From contig OY755240.1 of the NCBI GenBank assembly GCA_963576725.1, positions 16,718,440 to 16,782,439 on the forward strand: DNA of 64,000 nt, in the 5' to 3' direction. Shown in pieces: positions 1 to 10,799 of this stretch. Made by a program: the position numbers and the translations under genes. Each line of letters begins with the position of its first letter. Positions within the stretch are counted from its first letter, which is position 1. Under the pieces are notes generated by a model, which made no database searches, was not told where the DNA came from, and saw nothing but the letters and a program-made list of their open reading frames with translations. The DNA comes from Azorinus chamasolen (Eukaryota; Mollusca; Bivalvia; Cardiida; Solecurtidae).

Positions 1-1437
1 AAATTAAATCAACTCGGTTATATTTTATTAATATCATACAAGATTAAAACAATTTAGGACATTTTAATGTGTTGTCATCAATTTATTTTATAGTTTTTAA
101 TATTTAAGATTCTTTATTTTTTGGGCAGTAGACTTAAGCCACAGTAGTATTTTGACACCTATCACTGTTAGTGGGGGCATTGCATAATCATGTTCTCTTA
201 AGAATTACCATGACTTATACCAGTTGGGCCATTGCATAATCATGTTTTCACAGTTTTCGTAAGCATTACCATGACTTACATCAGTTGGGTTCGGATCCAG
301 ATCAAAAGTTTAGATGTTGTTTTTTTAATTGCATTTTTGCTTCCATAAAATTTCTAAGTTAAATCTTAAAACTCCTACAGAAAACTGTTTTGGGTTTTGA
401 TCCAGATTAATAGTTTGGGTCAAGATAAACCAAAAAATAAAGTCCTAAAATGCATGAATTTGCATATGAATATAATATAATATTGATCACATATATGCAG
501 TAGACATGAAAACTATAAGCAGTAAACGAAATGGGAAAGGGTGTAAAATTAGGAGTAGACGAAATGGGAACAAATGCCAAAATAGTAGGCGAAATGGGCA
601 GTAGACGAAATGGGAAGTAGACGAAATGGGAAGTTACCCCTATTGTATTCCAAATACGGCCATTTCAGATGGTGAAATCTATTGAAACATCAATGTCTAT
701 CTACAGCTTATTCATTTTCAAATATTTCAGAGAAAATCATAGCCTATATTTTAGCAGAAATGTGATATTTCTACCCGTAAAAATGCAAGTCAACCCTTTA
801 TATACCAAATATACTGTCATTTCATATGAAATCTACTGAAACATCAAGGTCTACCTACACCTCATTCATATTCAACAGAATAAATGAATAAATATTAAAA
901 TATGATCCGCTGTGTACCCCCTCATTGCCATAGCGGGTCGAATAGTGTTTGACTGGAGGGGTTGCACACTGCGTGTATATAACAGTTGTTCATTTGTATT
1001 GCTTAGTTTATATGCATGAACTTCAAATTGATCTGTTCTGTTACCCAATTTTCCGGCAATATTTTATGTGTGGTTTTGTATGCCAAAACAAATGTACCCA
1101 AGTCTGTTGAGTCTGGGTCAAAATTATGTGACGTACTGGCTCTGCGCATAGAATGTTGCATTCAGGTTTTTGTTTTTTATGATCTGAGTGCGTTGACACA
1201 ATATAACAGAGCATAATACGACACAGACAAATAAACTTATGAAAAAGATGTAATTGATTTACCTATGTCCTAAATAAATTCTATTTTATTATTATTATTA
1301 TTATCTATATATATGTATTAAATATATTTTATTTTAAATGTTCGATAATTTACCCGTTATTGTACATAAAATGTATCTTTGCGAAGCGCTTTTGAACGCA
1401 CATATCCTGTATGAAAAGAGCGCTATATAAATGTGGT

Positions 1438-1468
<31 letters not shown>

Positions 1469-1513
1469 TTTAGATTGTCTTTATTTCTTACATGTATATT
1501 CATGGGAGTGCAG
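1..1513. other. AT-rich noncoding flank with short duplications
   Basis: No coding region is supported. About five degenerate copies of GTAGACGAAATGGGAA lie between 520 and 640. A stretch near 650-730 recurs in diverged form at about 805-885, and GGGCCATTGCATAATCATG-like text occurs twice between 170 and 290. An ATA microsatellite runs at about 1438-1466. The 66-codon ORF at 1016 has no recognisable feature. Confidence 0.6.
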
Positions 1514-2281
1514 GGTGATTCCCCCATAGGATGATTCCCCCATAGAATGATTGCCCTATGGCCCATTGCCCCTTAGGATAATAACCCTTTAGGATTATTG
1601 CCCCATAGGGTGACTGCCCCTCAATATAAAAAATATGTTATTATTTTGTAAAAAAAATAATATATAAGTAAAATTTAATAAATTATATGATGAAAATAAA
1701 TAAGAAGAAAGCTGTGTAGACCAATTGGAACTCTTGTATGTATTGTATTGCCTCCAAATATTTGGACATGTAAACCTAAAGAAAGGGCATGATCCCCATT
1801 AGAAAGTAACCACTAAGAAAATTTTTGTTCAACTTAAATGAAGAATTAATAATTCTTTAATAATATTGCCTGCTCAGTGCAACCTAACTGGTATTTGCTA
1901 ACAGTTTGGATCCTGATTAGGCGCTAATTTAAGATAGCGTCTCATCACAATGCAAGCTGTATGATCAGTCATTAGTCTCTCAAAAGCTTACAAAAAACGA
2001 AAGTAAGAGAACATGGTGACAGGTCACTGCTATAATGGTTAATAAAGGAAGACCAGTGACTTCTAGGAAAGACTAGATGACAACCGAGAACAGATCGGCG
2101 ACACTGGAAAGACAGATGACCACCAGGAAAGACTGGAACAGGGGCACTAGGGGTAGCATACCGAACTGCAGCCCTCGAGAGAGGACACCCAACAACTAGC
2201 TACAGACTCCATAGAAGAAAGATACCCCCAGAGTCTACCGAGAGGGGTGGGGGGGATGATAGGCTCACTTGGACAGATTTT

Positions 2282-5113
2282 ATGGAATCGACACGGCCTG
2301 CCCAATCGACAAATGCAGATGGAACTGTCACTTGTAAATGTGGAAAGGTTTGCAAAAACCAGTTAGGATTACGCATACACCAGGGGAAATCTGGTTGCCA
2401 GCGTGTGAGGTGCCATGGACAGCGCTTAACCAGCATGGTTAGTAAGACGCAGGAGTTCTCCAGTCTGGATTTAACCCATAGTACTGAGGGACTCTCCGTT
2501 CAGGAGACCGCACGGGGTGTCAGTCAGAATCCTGAGGTGGATGATGACCCCCTCCTAGAGCTACTGCGGACTCAAGGAGAAAGCAGCCAAGAAGCAGAGC
2601 AGGAGACAGTTCCGGATAGACCAACCCAAAACCCTGCCACTAGACCCAGGAAGGAAAGGATCAAGTGGCCCAAGGCATCTGAAAAGGTGTCATGGAAACA
2701 GCTGGATGAAGACTTAGATAACATCCTTGAAGCATCCATGCAAGGCCCAGTGGAACGGAAATTGACCACCCTAACCACCATGATATACTCTGTAGGAAAG
2801 GAGAGGTTTGGGACAGAAGAGAGGAAAGCAGGAAGGGAGCCAGCAAGACCGAACAGACGGCAAGACCGCATCAGGACACTGAGACAAGAACTCAGACAGC
2901 TGAGGCGACAATTTCGCAAAAGCTCACCTATTGAGCAGATCGGACTTGCCCAGCTGAGAGATACAGTACCGTCACAGCTGACCTCACTGCGGAAAGCCGA
3001 GAATGCAAGGAAAAAGACAAGGGAAAGGGCAAAGAAGAGAGCAGCATTCACAGCCAACCCATACCAGTTCGCGAAATCCCTGCTTGACAAAGAAAGGTCA
3101 GGAGTGCTGGAAACACCGATAGAAGAGGTTGAGAAATACCTACATGATACGCATACCGATCCAAATCGAGAGGACGCCCTAGGGAGTTGTGACCGAATAG
3201 AACCAGCAGACCTTCCTGAGAAGGAGTTGGTGGTAACAGAACCCACAATGAAGGAGGTGAAGGATGTCGTCAGAAAGGCAAGAACGGGTTCAGCGCCAGG
3301 ACTGAATGCCATCCCATACAAAGTGTACAAGATGTGCCCTCTACTTCTCAAGCGGCTATGGAAGCTCTTGAAAGTAGTCTGGATGAAGGGTGAGGTCCCG
3401 GTAGCGTGGAAGGAGGCAGAAGGAATATTTGCACCAAAGGAAAAGGACTCCAAGACGGTTGGCCAGTTTCGAACGATATCGATGCTTAACGTCGAGGGGA
3501 AAATGTTCTTTGCCATCCTTGCAAGAAGACTGGTTGCATTCATGACAGACAATGCCTACATTGACACTTCAGTCCAGAAGGGAGGAGTTCCCGGTTTCTC
3601 GGGCTGTGTAGAACATACCAGCGCTATCACACAACTGATCCGCGAGGCAAAAGCTGGAAAGAAGGACCTCACAATAGTTTGGCTGGATCTAGCCAATGCA
3701 TATGGCTCCATTCCACACCAGCTTATCTACACAGCCCTCCGACACTACCACGTAGATGGCCATATCCAGAAAATCATCACCAGCTACCTTGATGGAATCA
3801 AGCTCCGATTCACGGTTGGTGACCAGCTGACCAGATGGCAGAAGTTGGAGAAAGGAATAGTTACAGGATGCACTGTTTCTGTGATACTCTTCATTATGGG
3901 GATGAACCTACTGATCAATGCTGCCAGAAGAGAGACTCGTGGACCAAAGACAGAGTCAGGGATCTATCTCCCATCCAGCAGAGGCTTCATGGATGACCTC
4001 ACTCTGTCAACACAAACTCACATCCAGGCTAGATGGATGTTGACAGCCCTGACAGATGTCGCTTCATGGGCTAGAATGAAGTTCAAGGCAGTTAAATCCA
4101 GGTCTCTCATCATCAAGAAGGGACAAACAACAGAGAGGTTCAAGCTCTACGTACAGGACGAGGAGATCCCATCCATAGTGAAGAGTCCAATAAAGTGCCT
4201 GGGCAAGTGGTTTGATGCTAGCTTGCAGGACCGGGACAATGTCAGGAAGCTAGAGCACCAGGTAGAGGACGGTCTGAAGAAGATTGATCGCTGCGGACTG
4301 CCAGGCAAGTTCAAAGCTTGGCTCTACCAGCACGCCTTAATCCCAAGGCTGATTTGGCCATTGATGCTGTACGAGGTAGCCACCACTACAGTGGAAGCCC
4401 TGGAAAGAATCACTAGCCGACACCTGAGAAAGTGGCTAGGAGTACCCCCAAGCTTCACAAGCATTGGACTCTATGGGAAGAGCAACCAGCTACAGCTCCC
4501 GTTATCTTCAATGGTAGAAGAGTTCAAGGCAGCCAAAACAAGACTTGTGGTGACTTTGAGAGATTCTCCGGACGAACTCATCCGGGAGGCAGGGATCACT
4601 ACACGTTCTGGCAGGAAATGGTCTGCAACAGAGGCTGTGAGCCAGGCAGAGAGCTCACTCCAGCAGAAGGACATTGTTGGCTTGACTGCTGTTGGGCGAC
4701 AGGGTATCGGTGCCACAAAAACAACATTGTGGAGCAAGGCTGACCAGAGAGAGAGACGAGGAATGATCCAGTCAGAGGTCAGGAAAGCAGAGGAACACGG
4801 CAGACAAGCAAGGGCGGTGGAAATGGGAGCACAGGGAGCATGGACCACGTGGGACACAACAGAAAGGAAGTTGACCTGGGGAGACATATGGAAGTATGAG
4901 CCACTAAGGCTGTCCTTCCTCCTTAGGTCTGTCTATGATCTCCTTCCATGTCCAACAAACTTATGTCGATGGGGACTCACAGCTGACCCAGTTGTAGCCT
5001 TTGTGGAAAACCAGGAACCATGGAGCATGTCCTGTCAGAAAGAGAGGAAGAAGGAACGACGAAGTTTCCCCCACTACAGGCACATTGCCTTTGTCAAGGC
5101 TGGGGAATCTTGA
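2282..5113 (+). CDS. R2-like LINE polyprotein, zinc finger and reverse transcriptase part
   Basis: 943 codons from ATG 2282. The protein would bind its target DNA and copy the element RNA at the nicked site in the nucleus. Visible features are an N-terminal C2HC/CCHH-type finger (C18, C20, C24, H33, C39) and a basic, glutamine-rich region at about 180-250. The RT domain spans about residues 320-640. Its catalytic aspartates are in WLDLANAYGS (D469) and in FMDD (569-572), where FADD is usual in LINEs. After residue ~903 the frame is disturbed: a CCHC knuckle (CSLCGKPGTMEHVLS) reads in the next frame over at about 4988-5040, and the original frame returns after about 5110. Two opposite indels therefore appear to cause the stop at 5111-5113. 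The endonuclease continues at 5114-5563. The copy is probably dead. Confidence 0.75.
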   Translation: MESTRPAQSTNADGTVTCKCGKVCKNQLGLRIHQGKSGCQRVRCHGQRLTSMVSKTQEFSSLDLTHSTEGLSVQETARGVSQNPEVDDDPLLELLRTQGESSQEAEQETVPDRPTQNPATRPRKERIKWPKASEKVSWKQLDEDLDNILEASMQGPVERKLTTLTTMIYSVGKERFGTEERKAGREPARPNRRQDRIRTLRQELRQLRRQFRKSSPIEQIGLAQLRDTVPSQLTSLRKAENARKKTRERAKKRAAFTANPYQFAKSLLDKERSGVLETPIEEVEKYLHDTHTDPNREDALGSCDRIEPADLPEKELVVTEPTMKEVKDVVRKARTGSAPGLNAIPYKVYKMCPLLLKRLWKLLKVVWMKGEVPVAWKEAEGIFAPKEKDSKTVGQFRTISMLNVEGKMFFAILARRLVAFMTDNAYIDTSVQKGGVPGFSGCVEHTSAITQLIREAKAGKKDLTIVWLDLANAYGSIPHQLIYTALRHYHVDGHIQKIITSYLDGIKLRFTVGDQLTRWQKLEKGIVTGCTVSVILFIMGMNLLINAARRETRGPKTESGIYLPSSRGFMDDLTLSTQTHIQARWMLTALTDVASWARMKFKAVKSRSLIIKKGQTTERFKLYVQDEEIPSIVKSPIKCLGKWFDASLQDRDNVRKLEHQVEDGLKKIDRCGLPGKFKAWLYQHALIPRLIWPLMLYEVATTTVEALERITSRHLRKWLGVPPSFTSIGLYGKSNQLQLPLSSMVEEFKAAKTRLVVTLRDSPDELIREAGITTRSGRKWSATEAVSQAESSLQQKDIVGLTAVGRQGIGATKTTLWSKADQRERRGMIQSEVRKAEEHGRQARAVEMGAQGAWTTWDTTERKLTWGDIWKYEPLRLSFLLRSVYDLLPCPTNLCRWGLTADPVVAFVENQEPWSMSCQKERKKERRSFPHYRHIAFVKAGES

Positions 5114-5167
5114 AAGGGTCAGAACCCACAGAAGTCGTCAATCCTGGAAGGCACTACAGGCTGGAAC

Positions 5168-5563
5168 ATGGAGGTGGACCTTGAGAAGAGGCTTGTGTTC
5201 CCAGACGTGGTTCAGACAACCCTGAGACCAGACATCGTACTGTGGTCTAGGACAGGGAAGAAGCTTGTCGTTGTAGAGCTGACAGTACCATGGGAAACAA
5301 GGTGTGAGGAGGCCTACGAGAGGAAAAGGGCAAAATACACAGAGCTGTTAGACCTCTGCAAGCAACGAGGCTGGCGCACATGGCTATTCCCCGTAGAAGT
5401 TGGCGCAAGAGGGTTCTGTGCACAGTCTGTGTGTCGACTGATGACAGCAGTCGGATCAACTGGCAGGGATAGAAGGAAGGCTATCCAGAGACTCGGCCAA
5501 GCTGCTGAACGTGCATCAAGCTGGTTGTGGCTGAAGCGCGAGGACAAGAGCTGGAAGCAATAA
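5168..5563 (+). CDS. R2-like LINE, C-terminal restriction-like endonuclease domain
   Basis: Same reading frame as the RT part, resumed after the stop at 5111-5113. The ATG at 5168 is only the first methionine; the domain is normally the end of one polyprotein. It carries the PD-(D/E)xK signature of REL endonucleases: RPDIVLWS followed by KLVVVELTVPWE, then a long basic helix (EEAYERKRAKY) and WLFPVEVG. This domain nicks the target site to prime reverse transcription. It ends at TAA 5561-5563. In this family the CCHC knuckle sits just upstream, which matches the shifted-frame remnant at about 4990-5040. Confidence 0.7.
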   Translation: MEVDLEKRLVFPDVVQTTLRPDIVLWSRTGKKLVVVELTVPWETRCEEAYERKRAKYTELLDLCKQRGWRTWLFPVEVGARGFCAQSVCRLMTAVGSTGRDRRKAIQRLGQAAERASSWLWLKREDKSWKQ

Positions 5564-6645
5564 AGTGCAATCGCTCATTACGAAGGCTGAAAGAGGAGAA
5601 GAGCTGAAAGCAACCAACCAACACACAGTGACTGATCACCACTGTGGGCCCACCGTTATGAGGGTGTTCTTGGATGTAAAAGGGCCGAAACACCTGATGA
5701 ATAGCGGATTCCAAGCTGATGATGTTGGTTGAAGAGCAGTCTAAGGACTGTATTATGCAAAAAATAGGAGCTACACTGTGGTTTGTATGTCCACATTAAA
5801 ACAGTAATAAATTAAGATTCTGTTTCATTTCGGGACACTGTATATCAACAACAATAAATAAAGGTTAATAGATTTTATTTTCTTGCATACACTCAATGCA
5901 TTTTATTATAATATTTCATAATAATATCATATTATTTATAATATTATACTAATGAATATTATTATAATAATGAATATTCATGACAAAGCTTTCTGTTCTG
6001 TTTGCTCAATGGCAATAAATATTCATTAGGTAAATGTTGAAGTGTTAATTATTAACACCCTCTATTCAGCCTTTAATACAGATAATCATTTTACAAACCT
6101 GTCAAATTTAATCAACAGTTTGCACATTTATTATTTCTGCACATAATTATTTATACTACTTGTGCATGTTAATGCTTTTGAAGTTGTACAATGGTGTAAT
6201 GATGAATGTCTTTATCAACCTTTAATTGAATTAACCCTTTCACTTATGTAAGCGCATTTTGAGGCATCTGCTAACAGATTAGACCCAGATAAGACGGCTC
6301 CTATAGTAAGCATCAAGGAAAAAAATAAAGCAAATTGTTTGACCTTTTAGCATTCGAAAACACTTTATTAGGGATTTTTATTACCATGGGGGTAGTTAGG
6401 AGCATGAGGTAAAATTTGATACACAAATGCAATATTTTATTCAGCACAAAGAAAATTATATGGCATTTAGCCTTCAAATAATCAAATAATTTTATAATAT
6501 AAAAAAAAGAAAACTAAAAACATTTTTAGGGATTTTTTAAAAACCATGGGGGAATTGCCCAGTTTGGCAGTTTTCTTGCGGGGCAATCATCCAGGGGGCA
6601 ATAGTCCTATGGGGTAATCATCCTATGGGGAAGTTGTCCGTACCC

Positions 6646-7496
6646 TATCCATGGAGTGAAGGGTTAAAAGGAAATCAACATCTACTTGAAAAATTATTTG
6701 GTTTTTGTGTTTACTAGTAAGGACTTGTTTATTGTGCACCTATTGTAATCAGGATGGGAAAGGGGTGTACGCAGGAAATGCACTCAACCTGTAATAAAAA
6801 GGGGAAAGGGTCTGAGACAGGAAATGCACCAAGTGGGGAAATGAGTCCCAGACAAGAAATGCTGCACTCAACCATGAAATAGGAGTATCACATTATTATG
6901 TCACAATTAAAAAAACAACTTTAGCTTTAATTGTATTCGTTCTTACTTCTACAATTAAATTTTGACTACAAAATTCCAGAAAAAAGAAAAAAAAATGAAT
7001 ATAATACAGTTTGAATACTGACTATAAGCCGTTCCTTAATATTGGCACCAGTAAGAAAGATTGTATTAAATTCTTCTGGTCTGTTGTTATTATTACATGG
7101 CAGACTCTATCTACACTGCTCCTATATCAGGGTCTACTCTGTTTGCAGATGGTGAAAAAGTATTTATATGAAGGAAAGGGTTAAGAGATGTCTAATAAAT
7201 TGGTTTCATAGCATTACACTGTAAGGGTTAAATAATTTAATTTCAACTTCTGAAGAATTTTCTGAAATAAAATAGAAAAATAATTTGAAAATATAGCAGA
7301 AGTTCAGTGTCAAACAGGGAAACTTTTATACACTGATCAAGATCAAAACTGCTTTAATGTTTGAAAATTGTTATATTTCAAAGTGTGTAAACATACCTAA
7401 GTTTATTTATGATGCAATTTCAATGATTATTGCCTTTTGTATGCTCTACTTGTAGGCAAATTTCACCTTTTAATATACATAAAGATTGGTCAAACA
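6646..7496. other. Spacer between the two opposed array elements
   Basis: AT-rich, no ORF. It contains GGGGAAATG- and CAGGAAATGCA-type short repeats at about 6755-6870, an A-rich stretch near 6980, and half-sites of the TTAA hairpin MITE family (GGGTCTACTCTGTTTGC at 7129). Confidence 0.5.
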
Positions 7497-9884
7497 TTTA
7501 CTTCCCCATAGGTTGATTACTTCCCCATAGGGTGATTACCCCATAGGACTATTGCCCTACAGACGATTGCCCCCTGGATTACTGCCCCGCAAGAAAACTG
7601 CCAAACTGGGCAATCCCCCCCCCCCCCCCATGGTTATTAAAAATCCCTAAAAAGTGTTTTTAGTTTTCTTTTTTATATATTATAAAAATATTTGATGTTT
7701 TTGAAGGCTAAATGCCATATAATTTTCTTTGTGCTGAATAACATATTGTATTTGTATATCCAATTTTACCTATGCTCCTAACGGGGTACGGACAAAACCC
7801 CACCAGGACGTAACCCCACTAGGACGTAACCCCACAGGACAAAACCCCATAGGACACAAACCCACTGCCAAATGTGTCAAGGGGGACAAAACCCCACATG
7901 TTAACATAATTGGGTTATAAATCAATTTTTAGATAATTTGAAGAAGAAACACTCAATCAGAATATAAATTCAAAACAAGATCTTTACATTTTCAAATTTA
8001 AAGTTACAATCTGCAAATAAAAATAGAAGTTAAAGCATATTTAAAATTAGGTCAATATTATGAATAAATAAAGAATGCATTCATAGTTAAATGAACTTTA
8101 GTTTACTAAATTTGGTTATAAATCAACTTTTAGATAATTTGAAGAAGAAACACTCAATGCAAACATGGTTGATCCAGATCATAAAATTGTGAAAATGATT
8201 TGGGTCTACCCTGTTTGTAAGTTAAGAAAAGGAATCAGTTAATTGTAGTTATATTATAATAGTTTATATGCAATATGTGCTAATATTACATTATCCACAT
8301 CTATTGAATCTTTATTAAGTGTACCAATGCAAACATGGTTGATCCAGATCATGAAATTGTGAAAATGATTTGGGCTTAACCTGTTTGTTAGTTAAGAAAA
8401 GGAATCAGTTAATTTTGGTTATACCATGTATGCCTTTTTTGTATAGACTGTGGTTCACCTAATAAATATTCATTATTTGTCAGTGAGCAGATAGATTAGA
8501 ACCTGATCAGATGGCTTTGTTTTAGAATCTGTATGATCTGGATCTATTCTGTTTGTAAAAAGATATAAAAATATCCTCCATCTGATAATACAACTTATGC
8601 TTTTAGTGAAAATCAGGTTATTACCATATTACCATATGCTTAACAACATAGTTATTTATTACTTTTATTCAAATTGAAATTAAATATTTATACTTATTTC
8701 TTTTCTTGTATGTTTTATTCTCCCTTTCTATTGCTATGAAGTGCCATTTGTATATATAAATCCTTAATTAAATACATAATTTTTATTAAAGTGGGGTTTT
8801 GTCCATGTGGGGTATTGTCCTGCTGGGGTTTGGTCCTAGTGGGGAATTGTCCTGTGGGGTTACGTCCTAGTGGGGTTACGTCCTAGTGGGGTTTTGCCCT
8901 ACACCCGCTCCTAACTACCCCCATGGTAATAACAATCCCTAAAAAGGTGTTTTTGAAGGCTAAAATGTCAAATAATTTGCTTCATTTTTTTCCTTGATGC
9001 TTACTATAGGAGCCGTCTGATCTGGGTCTAATCTGTTAGCAGATGCCTCAAAATGCGCTTACATAAGGGAAAAGGTTAATCCAATTAAAGGTTGATAAAG
9101 ACATTTATCATTACACCATTGTACAACTTCAAAAGCATTAAGTTGCACAAAAGCATTAACATGCACAGTTAGTATAAATAATTATGTGCAGTAATAATAA
9201 ATGTGCAAACTTTTTATATATAATTGATTAATTTGGACAGGTTTGTAAAATAATAATCTGCATTAAAGGCTGAATAGAAGGTGTTAATAATTAACACTTC
9301 AACACTGTACCACAGTAATCCCACTGTTAAAATTTCTTTTAATTGTCAACATTTCCAAATCACTTTGATCCAGTTAACGGTAGATATTTAATGGCAATTA
9401 TAATTAATCATTTTCTCTTACTTTCGTTTTGTGTACGCTTTTGAGAGACTAATGACTGATCATACAGCTTGCATTGTGATGAGACGCTATCTTATTCAGC
9501 GCCTAATCAGGATCCAAACTCATAGCAAATACCAGGTAGGTTGCACTTAGCAGGCAAAGTGGTTAAATAATTATTTATTCTTCATTTAAGATGTACAAAA
9601 TTTTTCTTATTGTGTACTTTCTAATGGGGATAATGCCCTTTCTTTAGGTTTACATGTTTATATTTGGAGACATGCAAGAGTTCTACACAGCCTTCTACCA
9701 ATTCATTTTCATCATATAATTTATTAAAATTTACTTATATATATTTTTTTACAAAATAATATATTTTTTTATATTGAGGGGCAGTCAACCTATGGGGCAA
9801 TAATCCTAAAGGGTTATTATTCTAAGGGGCAATGGCCCATAGGGCAATCGTCCTATAGGGGAGTCACCCTATGGGGGAGTCACC
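7497..9884 (-). mobile_element. Nonautonomous element, CCCCATAGG-array family, copy 2 (inverted)
   Basis: It begins with CTTCCCCATAGG-type repeats and ends with the inverted array around GGGGGAGTCACC (to 9884). Segments 7500-7780, 8907-9310 and 9415-9884 are the reverse complement of segments of copy 1. An unrelated element interrupts it at 7782-8906. A poly-C run of about 14 lies at 7617-7630. No ORF is present. Confidence 0.6.
7782..8906. mobile_element. Nested nonautonomous element with GGACGTAACCCC-array ends and 8-bp duplication
   Basis: Inverted ends of about 110 bp made of repeats such as CCCCACTAGGACGTAA (7782-7900 and the complement at 8790-8906). The flanks carry a direct GCTCCTAA at 7774-7781 and 8907-8914. 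The uninterrupted counterpart in copy 1 (near 6390-6400, opposite strand) has the octamer only once, which dates the insertion after the host element. The 8-bp duplication would fit hAT or P type transposition. No transposase is encoded. The interior holds a diverged internal duplication (AAACATGGTTGATCCAGATC at about 8164 and 8330). Confidence 0.75.
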
Positions 9885-9984
9885 ATACACTCACTTGAAA
9901 TTATGGACGCACAAATGAACAAAAAGAAATATTAAAATTAAAACATATATCAAACAAATAAATACTAGTATACAAAGGTGTGTG

Positions 9985-10085
9985 GAAAAAATGGCAATGG
10001 AAAAAATGCCACCGGAAAAAAAAACACTGGAAAATATGCCATTGGAAAAAATGCCACTGGAATAAATGTCACCTTTTTTTAGTTA
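9985..10085. repeat. Short array of GGAAAAAATGCCACT-type repeats
   Basis: Five or six degenerate 17-19-bp units (GGAAAAAATGCCAC, GGAAAATATGCCATT and similar) in tandem. They resemble in style the terminal arrays of the neighbouring elements, so this may be one end of another such element. Confidence 0.6.
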
Positions 10086-10109
10086 GTTTTTTTTCTTTTT
10101 TAAGTTATT

Positions 10110-10690
10110 ATGCACACTGTAGATCCAGACCATAAGGTTCAAAATGGACCCTTATGGTTTGGATCTACATTGTTTATCTCTTTCATGAACATATCCTGAA
10201 TGTAGTACAAACATACTAAAGCACTAAAATTATGTCGTCAATTTACATTGCACACAGACCATGAGGTTCACAATGGACCCTAATGCCATTGATCTACACT
10301 GTTTGTCTATTTGATGAACATATCCTAAATATATAACAAACACACTAACAGCACTTATCACCCATACAAACTGATGTTGTCTATTTATATTGTACACAGT
10401 GCAGATCCAGACCATGATGTTCAAAATGGAGCCTTATGGTTTTTGATCTAATGTAGTACAAACACACTAAAGCACTTAAATTATGTTGTCAATTTAAAAT
10501 GCATACAGTGTAGATCCAGATCATGAGGTTCACAATTGGGCATTATGGTTTCGATCTACACTGTTTGTCTGTTTGATGAACTTATCCTAAATTCCTAACA
10601 AACACACTAACAGCACTTAGCACCCATAAACAATTATGTCATCTATTTACATTGCACACAGTGTAGATCCAGATATTTGCTAGCAATGAA
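10110..10690. repeat. Satellite-like tandem repeat, unit about 130-150 bp
   Basis: Four to five diverged units. Each contains a GTAGATCCAGACCATAAGG half, an inverted GGTTTGGATCTAC half, and a tail with GATGAACATATCC and ACACACTAAAGCAC. The two halves can pair as a hairpin within the unit. Unit starts are near 10120, 10250, 10398, 10510 and 10660. No coding content. Confidence 0.65.
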
Positions 10691-10799
10691 TTTTGAAGAC
10701 CGTTGATGACCCTTGCAAAAAGTTTGGATCCAGATTAGGCAAACAAAAGTCAGGCCTCCTCTAGGACCCAATCTACTAGGCCTGAACTGGGTCTGCGCC

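Larger units (their letters stand above)
2015..5830 (+). mobile_element. R2/NeSL-like non-LTR retrotransposon inserted in the array element
   Basis: This block is clearly richer in G+C than its surroundings. It interrupts the symmetry of the two flanking inverted copies between about 2013 and 6025. It holds a single long coding frame with an N-terminal zinc finger, a reverse transcriptase and a C-terminal restriction-like endonuclease, the architecture of the R2/NeSL/CRE branch. The 5' leader (2040-2281) and the 3' untranslated part (5564 to about 5830) share its base composition. The exact ends are not resolved because I see no clean target duplication. About 100 bp of the host element seem to be missing at the junction, by comparison with 9310-9415. 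Confidence 0.65.
1514..6645 (+). mobile_element. Nonautonomous element, CCCCATAGG-array family, copy 1 (split by a LINE)
   Basis: The left end is an array of short degenerate repeats of the form CCCCATAGGATGATTG (1514-1625). The right end (about 6545-6645) carries the same type of array in inverted orientation, such as GGGGTAATCATCC. Sequence at about 1514-2013 reappears inverted at about 9415-9884, and 6035-6640 reappears inverted at 7500-7780 plus 8907-9310. The two copies together therefore define one element with arrayed inverted ends and an AT-rich core of roughly 1.3 kb. The core has no ORF. The R2-like LINE at about 2015-5830 interrupts this copy. An alternative reading is one giant fold-back element covering 1514-9884. 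Confidence 0.6.

Noticed and set aside
1016..1216. 66-codon ORF
   Set aside because: No homology, signal or context; expected by chance.
2572..3552. 326-codon minus-strand ORF
   Set aside because: Antisense shadow of the R2-like polyprotein.
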